Positions 17,952 through 27,059 of a stretch of DNA of 64,000 nucleotides are shown piece after piece (position 1 is the first letter of the stretch; every line of letters begins with the position of its first letter). Location: positions 62,001 to 126,000 of the forward strand of contig CAYYPE010000008.1 of assembly GCA_964473465.1 (NCBI GenBank). Direction: 5' to 3'. The position numbers were made by a program, and so were the translations under genes. The notes below the pieces were generated by a model. The model did not search any database, had not been told where the DNA came from, and saw only the letters and a list, made by a program, of their open reading frames with translations. Source of the stretch: CALHRB01 sp964473465. GTDB taxonomy: Bacteria > Bacteroidota > Ignavibacteria > Kapaibacteriales > UBA2268.

Positions 17952-18617
17952 ATGACAAAAAATCATAAATATAACATCTCCGAAATTTTTTATTCAATTC
18001 AGGGCGAGGGTTCAAGAGTAGGTCGTCCCTGCGTGTTTATCCGGTTTCAGGGATGTGAACTGAGGTGTGAGTGGTGCGACACTCCCTATGCACTTGAAAT
18101 TAAGCAGGAAGAAAAGCTGATGTCCTTAGAAGAAATAATCAAAAGCGTTAAAAAATATAATTGTTCTTTTGTTATGTTCACCGGCGGGGAGCCTCTTTAT
18201 CAAAAAGGTGTTAATCAACTGATTGAATGGTTTTGTGATAACAAATTTGAAGTAGTAATTGAAACCAACGGACATCAGTCAATAGCTGGGGTTGACAGGC
18301 GGGCAAATTTTGTAATGGATATTAAATGCCCGGGCTCGGCAATGCAAAAATTTAACAATTATGACAATTTTAAGTATCTGAAAAAAACAGATGAAGTGAA
18401 ATTTGTTATAAAAAACAGGGATGATTTCGATTTTGCTATTGAAATAATTAAAAATTATAATCTTAACGGAATAGTTGATAATATTTTGTTTTCCCCGGTA
18501 TTTGGAGAGCTTGAACCCGTAATTCTTGCCGGATGGATTTTGGATTCAAAAAAGAATATCAGGATGCAATTACAAATTCATAAATTTATCTGGCATCCAA
18601 ATAAAAGGGGGGTATAA
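17952..18617 (+). CDS. queE: 7-carboxy-7-deazaguanine synthase (radical SAM)
   Basis: A 221-residue radical-SAM enzyme of the queuosine pathway. It converts 6-carboxytetrahydropterin to 7-carboxy-7-deazaguanine. The family-typical opening EIFYSIQGEG precedes the cluster motif, with cysteines C35, C39 and C42 (CxxxCxxC). A glycine-rich TGGEPL SAM-binding stretch follows. Length matches QueE. No queC, queD or queF is visible nearby. It is the last gene of the plus-strand run and its stop is one base from the stop of the convergent batC, with no terminator between them. Confidence 0.93.
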   Translation: MTKNHKYNISEIFYSIQGEGSRVGRPCVFIRFQGCELRCEWCDTPYALEIKQEEKLMSLEEIIKSVKKYNCSFVMFTGGEPLYQKGVNQLIEWFCDNKFEVVIETNGHQSIAGVDRRANFVMDIKCPGSAMQKFNNYDNFKYLKKTDEVKFVIKNRDDFDFAIEIIKNYNLNGIVDNILFSPVFGELEPVILAGWILDSKKNIRMQLQIHKFIWHPNKRGV

Positions 18618-18618
18618 C

Positions 18619-19353
18619 TCACCACTTTTTCTGAAGATTGCGATTACCGCTCGGAACTAACTGTTTACGAACATCTTTCTGAACTTTTTTCTCATCGTTT
18701 CTGATTGCGTTAAGCATTCTTTGGGCATCTTCCTTTGAAATTTTTGGTTGTTGCTGTTCTTTTCGATTTTTGTCTTGCTTGTCTTTCTCGTTCTGATTAT
18801 CTGCTTGTGATTGTTGATTGTCCTTATTCTTATCTTTATTCTGGTCTTGCTTGTTCTGGTCTTGTTTTTGGTCTTTATTATCTTGGTTTTGTTGATTTTT
18901 TTGATTTTTCTGCTGCTGTTGTTCCTGAATAAGCATTTTCTTAGCATATTCAAGATTATATTTAGTATCAAGGTCATCAGGTTTAAGGCGAAGCGACTTT
19001 TTGTAAGCATCAATACTTTCAGGATATTTTTTTGCTTTGAGCAGAGAGTTCCCAAGATTGTGATAAGCTTTTGCAAGGACTTCCTTGTCAATATTTTGAT
19101 TTGAGAGATTTTGATAAATATTTCCAGATTCCTCGAACCGACCTTGTTTGTAAAGAGAATTGGCAAGATTAAAATTAGCTTTTAAAGAGTTGCTATCAGT
19201 TTCCAGAGCTTTTTTATATTGAACTTCGGCATCAATGTATTTTTCGTCCTTGTAGCATTTATTACCCTCACGGATAAATTTTTTAGGTGATTCACAAAAG
19301 GCATTGTGATAGAAGAGAGCTGAAAATAATAAAATCAAGATAAAAAATTTCAT
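18619..19353 (-). CDS. batC: BatC-like TPR protein with Gln/Asn/Lys-rich tail
   Basis: A 244-residue protein from the ATG at 19353. This start is preferred because it opens a good signal peptide (KFFILILLFSALFYHNAFC) and lies 4 bp after the batB stop; an upstream in-frame start at 19377 would overlap batB. Residues 20-130 hold three tetratricopeptide repeats (ANSLYKQGRFEES, YHNLGNSLLKAKKYPES and others). A roughly 70-residue stretch of Gln, Asn, Asp and Lys follows, then a basic end. This arrangement is characteristic of BatC/BatE in Bacteroidota, where Bat proteins contribute to stress tolerance at the envelope. Confidence 0.8.
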   Translation of the reverse strand: MKFFILILLFSALFYHNAFCESPKKFIREGNKCYKDEKYIDAEVQYKKALETDSNSLKANFNLANSLYKQGRFEESGNIYQNLSNQNIDKEVLAKAYHNLGNSLLKAKKYPESIDAYKKSLRLKPDDLDTKYNLEYAKKMLIQEQQQQKNQKNQQNQDNKDQKQDQNKQDQNKDKNKDNQQSQADNQNEKDKQDKNRKEQQQPKISKEDAQRMLNAIRNDEKKVQKDVRKQLVPSGNRNLQKKW

Positions 19354-19357
19354 TTTC

Positions 19358-20398
19358 CTAAGTCCTTTTTGTTTCAAATAGTTTAAGTGATTCTATGAAT
19401 TTATTCTTTCGCTCGGAAAAAAGAATTTCAATTAACAGAAAAATAAAAGCCAGACCGAATAAATACTGGTATCTGTCCTCATAATCCACATACAGTTTTG
19501 TTTCGAATTCTTTTTTGTCGAGACCGGTAACAAGAGAAATAATGTTTTCCAATTCAGGTTCGCTGTCGCCAGTTGGTAAAAACTGACCTTTTCCTGCGGC
19601 AGCAATTTGCTGAAGCATTGTTGGGTCGTATTTTGTGATGACAACATTACCATCTCTATCTTTTAAATACCCAGATAAAGAGCCATTATTATAAATTGGG
19701 ACAGGGGCACCGGTAGTTGTTCCCATTCCAATAGTATATACCACAAAGTTTTTTTCAGCTGCTCTGGAAGCTTCAGAGACAGCGTCATCCTCGTGATTTT
19801 CGCCATCTGAAATAATTATGAGGGCTTTTCGGCGATTGTCATTTTCCTTGAATTGCTCGCTTGCTAATTCGATTGCATGTCCAATTGCAGTTCCTTGAGC
19901 GGGTATGAGTTCAGGTTCAGTGAAGCCAAGAAAAAGCTTAGCTGCAGAATAATCAGTAGTTAGGGGGAGTTGAACAAAAGCATCGCCGGCGAAAACAATA
20001 ATTCCGATTCTGTCATTTTCCAGCTTGTCAATCAGTTTGCTAATCATTTGCTTGGCTCGTTCAAGGCGATTTGGCTTTATGTCTTCTGCTCGCATACTGT
20101 TTGATATATCCAGAGCAATAATTACATCCACACCTTCACGTTTTGCTTCGGATAACCTCGTTCCTATCTGGGGATTTGCTAAACCAAAGATTAGAGACAA
20201 AAGTGATAAAAGCAGCAATATGATTTTAATATAGCTCTTGTATTGCGAAAATTCAGGATGTAAGGTTTTCAGGAGTTCTGGGTTACCGAATTTTTTGAGC
20301 GAAGCTATTCTCATCCTGCGATTAATCAGAAAAACAAGAAAAATCACAGGAATTAAAATCAGTGCATATAAAAATTCAATATTTTCGAATCTGAACAT
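19358..20398 (-). CDS. batB: BatA/BatB-like von Willebrand factor A membrane protein
   Basis: A 346-residue membrane protein. Two N-terminal transmembrane segments (about residues 8-25 and 55-73) precede a VWA domain whose metal-ion-dependent adhesion site DISNS is at residues 97-101. One C-terminal helix (YLFGLAFIFLLIEILF) follows, as in BatB. The ATG at 20398 (MFRFEN) is preferred over 20422, because Bat proteins typically start with MFxF just before the first helix. It is co-transcribed with batC. The rest of the usual moxR-batABCDE cluster is not in this window; upstream lies a divergent promoter region. Confidence 0.82.
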   Translation of the reverse strand: MFRFENIEFLYALILIPVIFLVFLINRRMRIASLKKFGNPELLKTLHPEFSQYKSYIKIILLLLSLLSLIFGLANPQIGTRLSEAKREGVDVIIALDISNSMRAEDIKPNRLERAKQMISKLIDKLENDRIGIIVFAGDAFVQLPLTTDYSAAKLFLGFTEPELIPAQGTAIGHAIELASEQFKENDNRRKALIIISDGENHEDDAVSEASRAAEKNFVVYTIGMGTTTGAPVPIYNNGSLSGYLKDRDGNVVITKYDPTMLQQIAAAGKGQFLPTGDSEPELENIISLVTGLDKKEFETKLYVDYEDRYQYLFGLAFIFLLIEILFSERKNKFIESLKLFETKRT

Positions 20399-20676
20399 AA
20401 ATATTGCTATTATTTTTAACAACGGTTGAGACGAAACGCTGATTTGTTTATGTTATTTTTCAAAGATTTAGAAAGCACTTGAGCTATAGATGATCAATTC
20501 AGCGGAAATAGTTTTCGTTTTTATTAATCAGCCATTATTAATCAAATAGTTGAATTAAATTTATGTCTTTAAATTTGTTATACTTATAATAATTTAATTT
20601 AAAATATTATAAAATTGATAAAAATATTATTTTTGTTTTGATTGTGTTAATTAATAATAATAACATTGGATTGATT

Positions 20677-21606
20677 TTGAAGTATTTTTTTTCTGTGCTG
20701 ATTTTTTTGTTCTTCACGGTATATAAGATATCGTTCTCCTCGTCTCAGGACAAGATATATCAATCCAAGATAAAATTTTTCAAACCAGTAATTACTGAAC
20801 TTATCAGGCGTGGTGCTGACACAAATTTTATTTATTCACTGCTTGCTGATTCGAAGACTCAATTCAATGAACGATTTGTAAAAATTAATGTTACAGGTTA
20901 TCTTACCAAAACAGATTATTCGCAAAATTATAACAGGGCTTCGGTTAAATCTTCGAACGAATTTTTGCAGCAATATATTGATTTATTGACCAAATGTGAG
21001 AAGATTTATAAAGTGCCTAAGGAAATAATTGCAGCTATTATATGGATTGAGACAAAAAACGGAAAATTTCTTGGCAATAACCATATCCCGAGTGTTTTCC
21101 TTAGCACTGCACTTGCCGAAGAGCAGTATTTTATTGACCTGAATATAAAAATAATGAAAGAAAATTTCAAGGGCAATGATGACGAGAGATACCAGCTTGA
21201 ACAAAAGATTATTAAAAGAGCAGGAATAAAATCGAATTGGGCAATGAATGAACTTTTAGCCTTAGAAAAAATGAGCCAGATATCACCTGTGCCAGTAAAT
21301 GATCTGTCGGGTTCGTGGGCAGGGGCTTTCGGAATACCGCAATTTTTACCTTCGAGTTATATTAAGTGGGCTGTGGACGGAAACGGCGACGGAATTGTTA
21401 ATCTATTTACGTTCGAAGATGCAATTTTTAGTGTTGCAAATTATCTCAGGGAAAATGGCTGGGGGCAGTCACCTGAATCTCAGCGTGCTGCTGTTTTCCT
21501 CTATAACAATAGCACTGACTATGTTGATGCAGTTTTTAAATTAGCCAGCAGACTAAGGCAACTCAATCAGGTTGAAACTGATTCAATAAATGTAATTCAA
21601 CAGTAA
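20677..21606 (+). CDS. MltB-like lytic murein transglycosylase (GH103)
   Basis: About 309 residues. It cleaves the glycan strands of peptidoglycan. The catalytic Glu lies in IIWIETKNG (about residue 125 from the TTG at 20677). The family-typical block GSWAGAFGIPQFLPSSY and a VANYLRENGWG segment follow. The start is uncertain: TTG 20677 gives a clean signal peptide beginning KYFFSVLIFLFF, while a TTG at 20638 adds 13 residues; no ATG exists and no Shine-Dalgarno is evident. The protein is divergently oriented to batBC and its stop is one base from the lon stop. Confidence 0.87.
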   Translation: MKYFFSVLIFLFFTVYKISFSSSQDKIYQSKIKFFKPVITELIRRGADTNFIYSLLADSKTQFNERFVKINVTGYLTKTDYSQNYNRASVKSSNEFLQQYIDLLTKCEKIYKVPKEIIAAIIWIETKNGKFLGNNHIPSVFLSTALAEEQYFIDLNIKIMKENFKGNDDERYQLEQKIIKRAGIKSNWAMNELLALEKMSQISPVPVNDLSGSWAGAFGIPQFLPSSYIKWAVDGNGDGIVNLFTFEDAIFSVANYLRENGWGQSPESQRAAVFLYNNSTDYVDAVFKLASRLRQLNQVETDSINVIQQ

Positions 21607-21607
21607 A

Positions 21608-24106
21608 CTACTTACTTCTCGGTTTCTTACCCTGTTTTTCATTTTTCTCTTCGTTTCTGAAAACATAGGGCAGTGCTTCATTAATGTGAGCCACGGGAAT
21701 GATATTCATATCTTTTTTGACAAGTTCATTAATATCCTCAATATCCCGTTCGTTGTCTTTTGGGATAATGACGGTCATAATGCCGACACGTCTGGCAGCT
21801 AAAAGTTTTTCGTTCAGACCTCCTATGGGCAAAATATTACCTCTAAGAGTAATTTCGCCAGTCATAGCAACGTCACCTCTAACTTTTCTACCAGAAGCGG
21901 CAGAAATAAGAGCAACAGTAATTGTTATACCTGCAGAAGGTCCATCTTTGGGAATTGCACCTTCGGGAACATGAATATGAATTTCTTTCTTTCGGTAAAA
22001 ATCTTCGGGAATTGACAATAATTCAGTATTTGAGCGAACATAAGAAAGTGCAGCTCTTGCGGATTCTTTCATAACCTCACCAAGTTTTCCTGTCAAAGTT
22101 AATCGTTCCTGACCTGGCATCATAGTTACTTCAATCGGGAGAATATCACCACCGACTGACGTCCATGCTAAACCAGTAGCGACGCCAACTTTATCCTGAA
22201 GGTCTTCTTTCTTATCCTTGAATTTAGGTGCTTTAAGAAGTTCTTCGACTTTTACTTCATCAATGATAAATGATTTTTTCTTGATTGATTTTTTAAAATC
22301 TGGGTTATCTTTAAGTATTTCACGCAAAGAATTTTCTTCGCCGTTTGATTTGCTTTTTCGCTGTTTATCATAATCCTGAACTATATTTTTAGCAATTTTA
22401 CGCAGAAGAGATGATAATTCTCTCTCAAGATTTCTAACCCCGGACTCTCGTGTGTATTGTCTTATGACCTTGTTAATAGCTTCATCAGTAATTTTGATAT
22501 TGATATTATCAAGACCAAACTCGGATAGAAGTTTCGGTATTATATGCTTTTTAGCTATTTGAAGTTTTTCGGGTTCAAGGTAGCTGTTCAATTCAATAAT
22601 TTCCATTCTGTCCTGCAGAGGAAGTGGAATCTCATAGCGGACATTTGCGGTTGTGATAAACAGAACATTGGATAAATCATAATCAACTTCGATGTAATGA
22701 TCGTTAAAGGCAATATTTTGCTCAGGGTCAAGAACTTCGAGCAGGGCGGCCGAAGGATCTCCACGAAAATCCATAGACATTTTATCGACTTCATCGAGAA
22801 GGATCACGGGATTTATTGTTCCTGCTTTTTTCATAGCCTGAATTATTTTGCCGGGCATTGCACCGATATAAGTTCTTCTATGTCCCCTTATTTCGGCTTC
22901 GTCACGGACACCTCCGAGCGAAAAGCGGACAAATTTACGTCCCAATGCTCTTGCGATTGAACGCCCAAGAGAAGTTTTACCAACTCCCGGCGGACCAACG
23001 AAACATAAAATCTGCCTTTTCAACGTCCCGGCAAGGTTGAGAACAGCAATGAATTCGAGTATTCTTTCTTTTGGTTTTTCGAGGTCATAGTGGTCTTCGT
23101 CAAGAATTTTCCTGACGTGTTCAATATCGAGATTGTCTTCAGTTTTTGTTTTCCATGGTAAGGAAGTAAGGATTTCGAGGTAAGTTCTATTCACAGAAAA
23201 CTCAGGAGACATAGTAGGAGTTTTCTTGAGTCTTTCGAATTCTTCGTAAGCTTTATTTTTTACCATCTCGGGCATAGCTGCTTTCTCGATTGCTTCCTTG
23301 ATAGCCGCTAGTTCAGGCAGGGACTCTTCATCTTCACCCAATTCTTGTTGCAAGGCTCTGATTTGTTCCTGAATAAAGAATTTCTTCTGTGTTTTATGAA
23401 TTGTATCCTGAACTTTTGAATCAATTTCATCTTCGAGCTTTAGTAATTCAAGTTCGGCTGAGATTATCTTAGCTAATTCAAAATACTGCTCTTTCAGGTT
23501 AGTTTTTTCAAGGATAACCTGCTTGACTTCAACTTTTTGCTGAACATTTGCAGCGGCAAAGAAAAGTTTCCGGACAGGGTCATTAATATTTTCGTAAGCT
23601 CCGATAATATCGGGCGGTAGATTTCTGTTTTCTTTAACATACTGAATAAAAAGCTCTGAGGTGTGTCTCATTGTAGCTTCGAGTTCTTTGTCACCCTCAA
23701 CATAATGAATGGGAAGTTGAGAAATTTCCGCGGAAAGATAATCTGTGCTTTTTTTAGGTTTCTTGATTTTTGATTGAAAAATTCCCTCAACAAGCACCTT
23801 GACCAGATTGTTTGGTAACCTCAAAAGTTGTATTATTCTAGCTGTTGTTCCGTATTGATATATATCATCGAAGGTTGGTTCCTCGATTGCGGAATTTCTC
23901 TGGGCGGTAACAAATATGAATTTTTCCTTATCTACTGCTTCTGCAACAGCTCTAAGAGATGAGGCTCGTCCGATGAGCACGGGAAAAATCATATATGGAA
24001 ATATTATAATGTCTCTTAAGGGTAATATATTAAGGGTTTTTGGTATTGAAACATTAAGTTTATTTGCTATATCTAATTTTAAAAGCGATTCATCAAAGTT
24101 ATCCAT
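21608..24106 (-). CDS. lon: ATP-dependent Lon protease
   Basis: An 832-residue cytoplasmic AAA+ serine protease. The N-terminal substrate-binding LON domain covers about residues 25-220, followed by a coiled-coil linker. The AAA module has Walker A GPPGVGKT at 371-378 and a Walker B with LLDEVDKM. The protease domain carries the Ser-Lys dyad S724 (in DGPSAG) and K767 (in GLNEKLLA). The linker between AAA and protease domains contains a Lys-rich insertion near residues 590-620. Lon degrades misfolded and regulatory proteins. The roughly 100 bp upstream show no recognised heat-shock operator. Confidence 0.97.
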   Translation of the reverse strand: MDNFDESLLKLDIANKLNVSIPKTLNILPLRDIIIFPYMIFPVLIGRASSLRAVAEAVDKEKFIFVTAQRNSAIEEPTFDDIYQYGTTARIIQLLRLPNNLVKVLVEGIFQSKIKKPKKSTDYLSAEISQLPIHYVEGDKELEATMRHTSELFIQYVKENRNLPPDIIGAYENINDPVRKLFFAAANVQQKVEVKQVILEKTNLKEQYFELAKIISAELELLKLEDEIDSKVQDTIHKTQKKFFIQEQIRALQQELGEDEESLPELAAIKEAIEKAAMPEMVKNKAYEEFERLKKTPTMSPEFSVNRTYLEILTSLPWKTKTEDNLDIEHVRKILDEDHYDLEKPKERILEFIAVLNLAGTLKRQILCFVGPPGVGKTSLGRSIARALGRKFVRFSLGGVRDEAEIRGHRRTYIGAMPGKIIQAMKKAGTINPVILLDEVDKMSMDFRGDPSAALLEVLDPEQNIAFNDHYIEVDYDLSNVLFITTANVRYEIPLPLQDRMEIIELNSYLEPEKLQIAKKHIIPKLLSEFGLDNINIKITDEAINKVIRQYTRESGVRNLERELSSLLRKIAKNIVQDYDKQRKSKSNGEENSLREILKDNPDFKKSIKKKSFIIDEVKVEELLKAPKFKDKKEDLQDKVGVATGLAWTSVGGDILPIEVTMMPGQERLTLTGKLGEVMKESARAALSYVRSNTELLSIPEDFYRKKEIHIHVPEGAIPKDGPSAGITITVALISAASGRKVRGDVAMTGEITLRGNILPIGGLNEKLLAARRVGIMTVIIPKDNERDIEDINELVKKDMNIIPVAHINEALPYVFRNEEKNEKQGKKPRSK

Positions 24107-24204
24107 ATTCTTTCGTATTGACCTATTATTTAATAATATTAAAAATTATATAAATTACACGTTAAAATTATTAGATTGTTTTATTAAGGATAGATTAAAA
24201 AATA

Positions 24205-24241
24205 AAAAACCATCGGCTTAAATATAGAACCGATGGTTTTT
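24205..24241 (-). terminator. Rho-independent terminator (bidirectional look)
   Basis: A 12-bp stem (24205-24216 pairing with 24230-24241, core CCATCGG/CCGATGG) encloses a 13-nt loop. It lies just beyond the stop of the 143-residue secreted protein gene on the minus strand, and an A-rich stretch at 24197-24209 gives a T-tract in the minus transcript. On the plus strand it also ends in five Ts, but no plus-strand gene precedes it. Confidence 0.85.
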
Positions 24242-24260
24242 ATATGAAATATTTAATAAA

Positions 24261-24692
24261 TTAAATTTCGTCAACAATTAGGACTGTAATGCCGCCGGAT
24301 GTTCTAACTCTACCAACAAGAGTAATCTCGGAACCGGCTTTTTCGGCTAACTTCTTTGATGTATTCTTGCCATCAGCGTAAACGACAATATAAACTTTAT
24401 TTTTTGCTCTGAATGCAAGGAGTTCACCTCTGTCAAACATTGCTTTTGCTTCATCCTTAGTTAAATTTGGAGCTTTCTTGTTGGTTACAACAGAAAGTAA
24501 ATTAACCACATAACCTTTGACTGAAGTAAATCCTTTGGGAAGCTTTGCCGGAGGTGTTTTAGTTTCTCCTTTGACTACATTTTCTGTAGGTTTTGGCTGA
24601 ATGATTTTACCTTTTTTCTCAATGGGTGCCTGAGAGTATGCGAGTGACATTGCCAGCATAAATGCTGTTGCTAATAAAAGTATTCTTTTCAT
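24261..24692 (-). CDS. Small secreted protein, OB-fold-like
   Basis: A 143-residue protein with a signal peptide (residues 1-20, ending AYSQ) and an AAGGAA ribosome-binding site upstream of the ATG. A Lys/Pro-rich linker leads to a compact domain of alternating strands: VKGYVVNL, then KVYIVVYADGKNTSKKLAEKAGSEITLVGRV, then GGITVLIVDEI. The strand order and the V-G-x-V element recall periplasmic OB-fold domains; this is inference. No catalytic residues or cysteines are visible. It precedes its own terminator and follows a lipoprotein gene by 41 bp. Confidence 0.6.
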   Translation of the reverse strand: MKRILLLATAFMLAMSLAYSQAPIEKKGKIIQPKPTENVVKGETKTPPAKLPKGFTSVKGYVVNLLSVVTNKKAPNLTKDEAKAMFDRGELLAFRAKNKVYIVVYADGKNTSKKLAEKAGSEITLVGRVRTSGGITVLIVDEI

Positions 24693-24733
24693 GGCTAATT
24701 CCTTAAGATTATTTAAAAATCAATTAATCATTA

Positions 24734-25687
24734 TTATCTAACTTCAGCATTGAGATTCTTTCTGATAACCGGAGCTGGGTTATTGTTTTTATTAGTTATA
24801 GCATAAGGCAGACCCGGGGTCTTCTGGTATGACACTTCAAGCTCAACATATCTGTCAGGAGCAGTTCCCTGAAGGATAACTCCATTTTCTGCAGTTACGA
24901 AGACTTTTGCAAAATTACCGGCAGGATTTCCCGGTGGATATGATTTAACAAACAAAACAAAACCTTTGGTCTTGGTAGTAAAATCAATCATTTTTTGTAG
25001 TGGATTTGGATTTTTATCTATACCTTGACTGTCAAAAACATCGCTTAAATTATCAACATTTTCAACAACTTTGTAAATATCAAGATTTCTTGCGGGCTGA
25101 TTATTATTATTATAATTTCCTTTATCATCTGTATAATCACTTGCTTTTGGTGAACCAATTTGATAGACATTGTTTCTTGTATCAAGACAAATGTCCCAAT
25201 TAACATTGCTTGCAGCTGTCAGAGTTCTTGGCTGTCCGTCATCATCCTGAAAAACTAATCCGCTTCCACGAGATGAGGCATATTCATAAACTCTGATGCT
25301 AAAATTATATCTGTGAGCAGGAGCCCATTTTACGCTAACCGGAACACTTGCTTTGCCATTACTAAAGACTGCCTTGATTGAGAAAGTATATTCCTTTATT
25401 TCGGGTAGTCCTGTTATGTTTGCAACTGTTATTCCTTTTGGTATAATTATCGGGCTAAAGGTTCCGGGAGTGATTTCAACAACATATTCTTTGAATAGAG
25501 CATCAATTTCAGATGGTGATGCATCAAACTTTAAAGCTACAGTGGCACTATCAATAGAAGTTGCCATTAAGTTTGAAATAGGTTTCGGGACTGGGTCTTC
25601 GGTTGCAGTGGTTTCGTCACAAGCAACGAAAAGAAATGCCGAAAGGGCGGTAATCAAAATTAAGCCTAAAATTTTCTTATAAAGCAT
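24734..25687 (-). CDS. Lipoprotein with fibronectin type III-like domain
   Basis: A 317-residue lipoprotein. The hydrophobic leader ends in the lipobox AFLFVAC with Cys23. Residues 35-125 look like a fibronectin type III module (NLMATSIDSATVALKF near its start, EYTFSIKAVFSNGKAS near its end). The C-terminal 190 residues form a domain I do not recognise, containing WDICLDTRNNVYQIG and several short strands. A strong GGAGGA Shine-Dalgarno precedes the ATG. It is probably displayed on the outer membrane. The 169 bp upstream, between it and the M24 gene, contain only AT-rich sequence. Confidence 0.65.
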   Translation of the reverse strand: MLYKKILGLILITALSAFLFVACDETTATEDPVPKPISNLMATSIDSATVALKFDASPSEIDALFKEYVVEITPGTFSPIIIPKGITVANITGLPEIKEYTFSIKAVFSNGKASVPVSVKWAPAHRYNFSIRVYEYASSRGSGLVFQDDDGQPRTLTAASNVNWDICLDTRNNVYQIGSPKASDYTDDKGNYNNNNQPARNLDIYKVVENVDNLSDVFDSQGIDKNPNPLQKMIDFTTKTKGFVLFVKSYPPGNPAGNFAKVFVTAENGVILQGTAPDRYVELEVSYQKTPGLPYAITNKNNNPAPVIRKNLNAEVR

Positions 25688-25856
25688 ATTTCCTCCAAAA
25701 AACTTATAAAATGTTTGAAAATTTACGTTTTTAAATCGAAATTATTATTTATTTAGTATAATTGTTAATAATTCTATGTAATTGCTTGAAATAAGTGAAT
25801 AAGCAAATTATAAATTAACAAATCAATCTCTATTATCCATAAAAATTTGAATTGTT

Positions 25857-27044
25857 TCAAAAAAATTTAAAGAGAGGGATGATTTTTGATTGTATTTCAC
25901 CAGCAACCTCAACCTTCCCTTCGTTAGTTATTATAACATCAATTTCAGTTCTGAAACCATTATCCCCTTTTAAATAGATACCGGGTTCTATTGAAAAGCA
26001 AGAGCCTTTTATAATAGTTCTTTCATCTTTTGTTTCAAGATTGTCCATATGAACACCGGGACCGTGAACTTCCTCGCCGATATTATGCCCAGTTCGATGA
26101 AAGAAGTTACTTTCAAAACCAGCAGAATTAATGATAGATCGACAGGCATCATCAACTTCCCAGCCCTGAATAGGTTGTTGGTTTTCGAATCTCACTTTAA
26201 GCATTGAAAGAGCCGCATCTCTTGCCCGGCAAGTTATCTGAAAAATGTTTTCAAGATTATTGGGAACTTCCTCTCCGGTATAAGCCATCCATGTTATATC
26301 TGCATAGATTGAACCTGCATGATTTTTCTTAGCCCAGAGGTCAATCATAACTGTATCACCGGATTTTATTTCAGAATGAATCTCGGAATCAGGCATATAA
26401 TGTGGGTCTGCATTGTTTTCGTTAATTGAAACAATTGGTCCCATATCCCATAGCATATTGTTTTCCCTGAATTTATCAATCATTAGTTGTTGAATTATAT
26501 ATTCATTACAAGATTCTTTGTTTTTAATTCTTCTTGAAATTTCTGAGAAAGCAAAATCTTTGACAGAATAGAGTACTTTTGCGGCTTTTTTGTGGCTTTC
26601 TATATCCTCGTCGGTCAGATGTGATTCGAAGATGCTAACAAGTTCGCCACTCGAAACAACTTCAATCCCGAAACTCCTTATTAACTCCAGCGTTCCACCA
26701 TCCACAACACAAATATAAGGAATCATATTATTTTTTGAGTATTGCATTGCAATTTTCTTAGCATCTCCCAAGATTTCTCTAAGAAGATTGTGTAGTTTCT
26801 GCCATGCAAGGTAAATAAATTTCTCACCGGGCAAATGGTCAAGATTATAAGGCTCGATACTATGAACCAGCTTTCTTGGGCTGCCATTAGCTGGAATAAA
26901 ATAGAACCATCGGCGGGTAAAAATTTTTGAATTATCTATTGAAAGAATTTTTTGAGCTATCGGGTCACGATGATGGAAGTCATAGAATAGCCAGCCATCA
27001 ATATTTAATTCAGTTAGAGCCTTCTGGATTTCATCAATTTTCAT
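25857..27044 (-). CDS. M24 family metallopeptidase (Xaa-Pro aminopeptidase-like)
   Basis: A 395-residue cytoplasmic aminopeptidase with a pita-bread fold. An N-terminal creatinase-like domain (about residues 1-150) precedes the catalytic domain. All five metal ligands of the family can be placed: D235, D249, H320, E353 and E367, with GHNIGEEVHGPGVH around the His. It removes N-terminal residues from peptides, often before proline. AAGGAA precedes the ATG. It is the last gene of a six-gene minus-strand run, 15 bp after the FemAB-like gene. Confidence 0.88.
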   Translation of the reverse strand: MKIDEIQKALTELNIDGWLFYDFHHRDPIAQKILSIDNSKIFTRRWFYFIPANGSPRKLVHSIEPYNLDHLPGEKFIYLAWQKLHNLLREILGDAKKIAMQYSKNNMIPYICVVDGGTLELIRSFGIEVVSSGELVSIFESHLTDEDIESHKKAAKVLYSVKDFAFSEISRRIKNKESCNEYIIQQLMIDKFRENNMLWDMGPIVSINENNADPHYMPDSEIHSEIKSGDTVMIDLWAKKNHAGSIYADITWMAYTGEEVPNNLENIFQITCRARDAALSMLKVRFENQQPIQGWEVDDACRSIINSAGFESNFFHRTGHNIGEEVHGPGVHMDNLETKDERTIIKGSCFSIEPGIYLKGDNGFRTEIDVIITNEGKVEVAGEIQSKIIPLFKFF

Positions 27045-27059
27045 ATAATTTCCTTTTAG

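Noticed and set aside
18780..18935. Apparent tandem-repeat array in DNA
   Set aside because: The repetition comes from runs of Lys, Gln, Asn and Asp codons in BatC, not from a DNA repeat with fixed unit length, and no CRISPR-like spacing is present.
18657..19166. Long minus- and plus-strand open frames over the Gln/Asn/Lys-rich part of batC
   Set aside because: They are shadows of the repetitive codons in the low-complexity tail; none has a start signal or recognisable protein, and the TPR-bearing frame is clearly the real one.
25740..25810. Short inverted repeat TTGCTT/AAGCAA after the M24 gene
   Set aside because: Only 6 bp with a 13-nt spacer and no T-tract; too weak to call a terminator.
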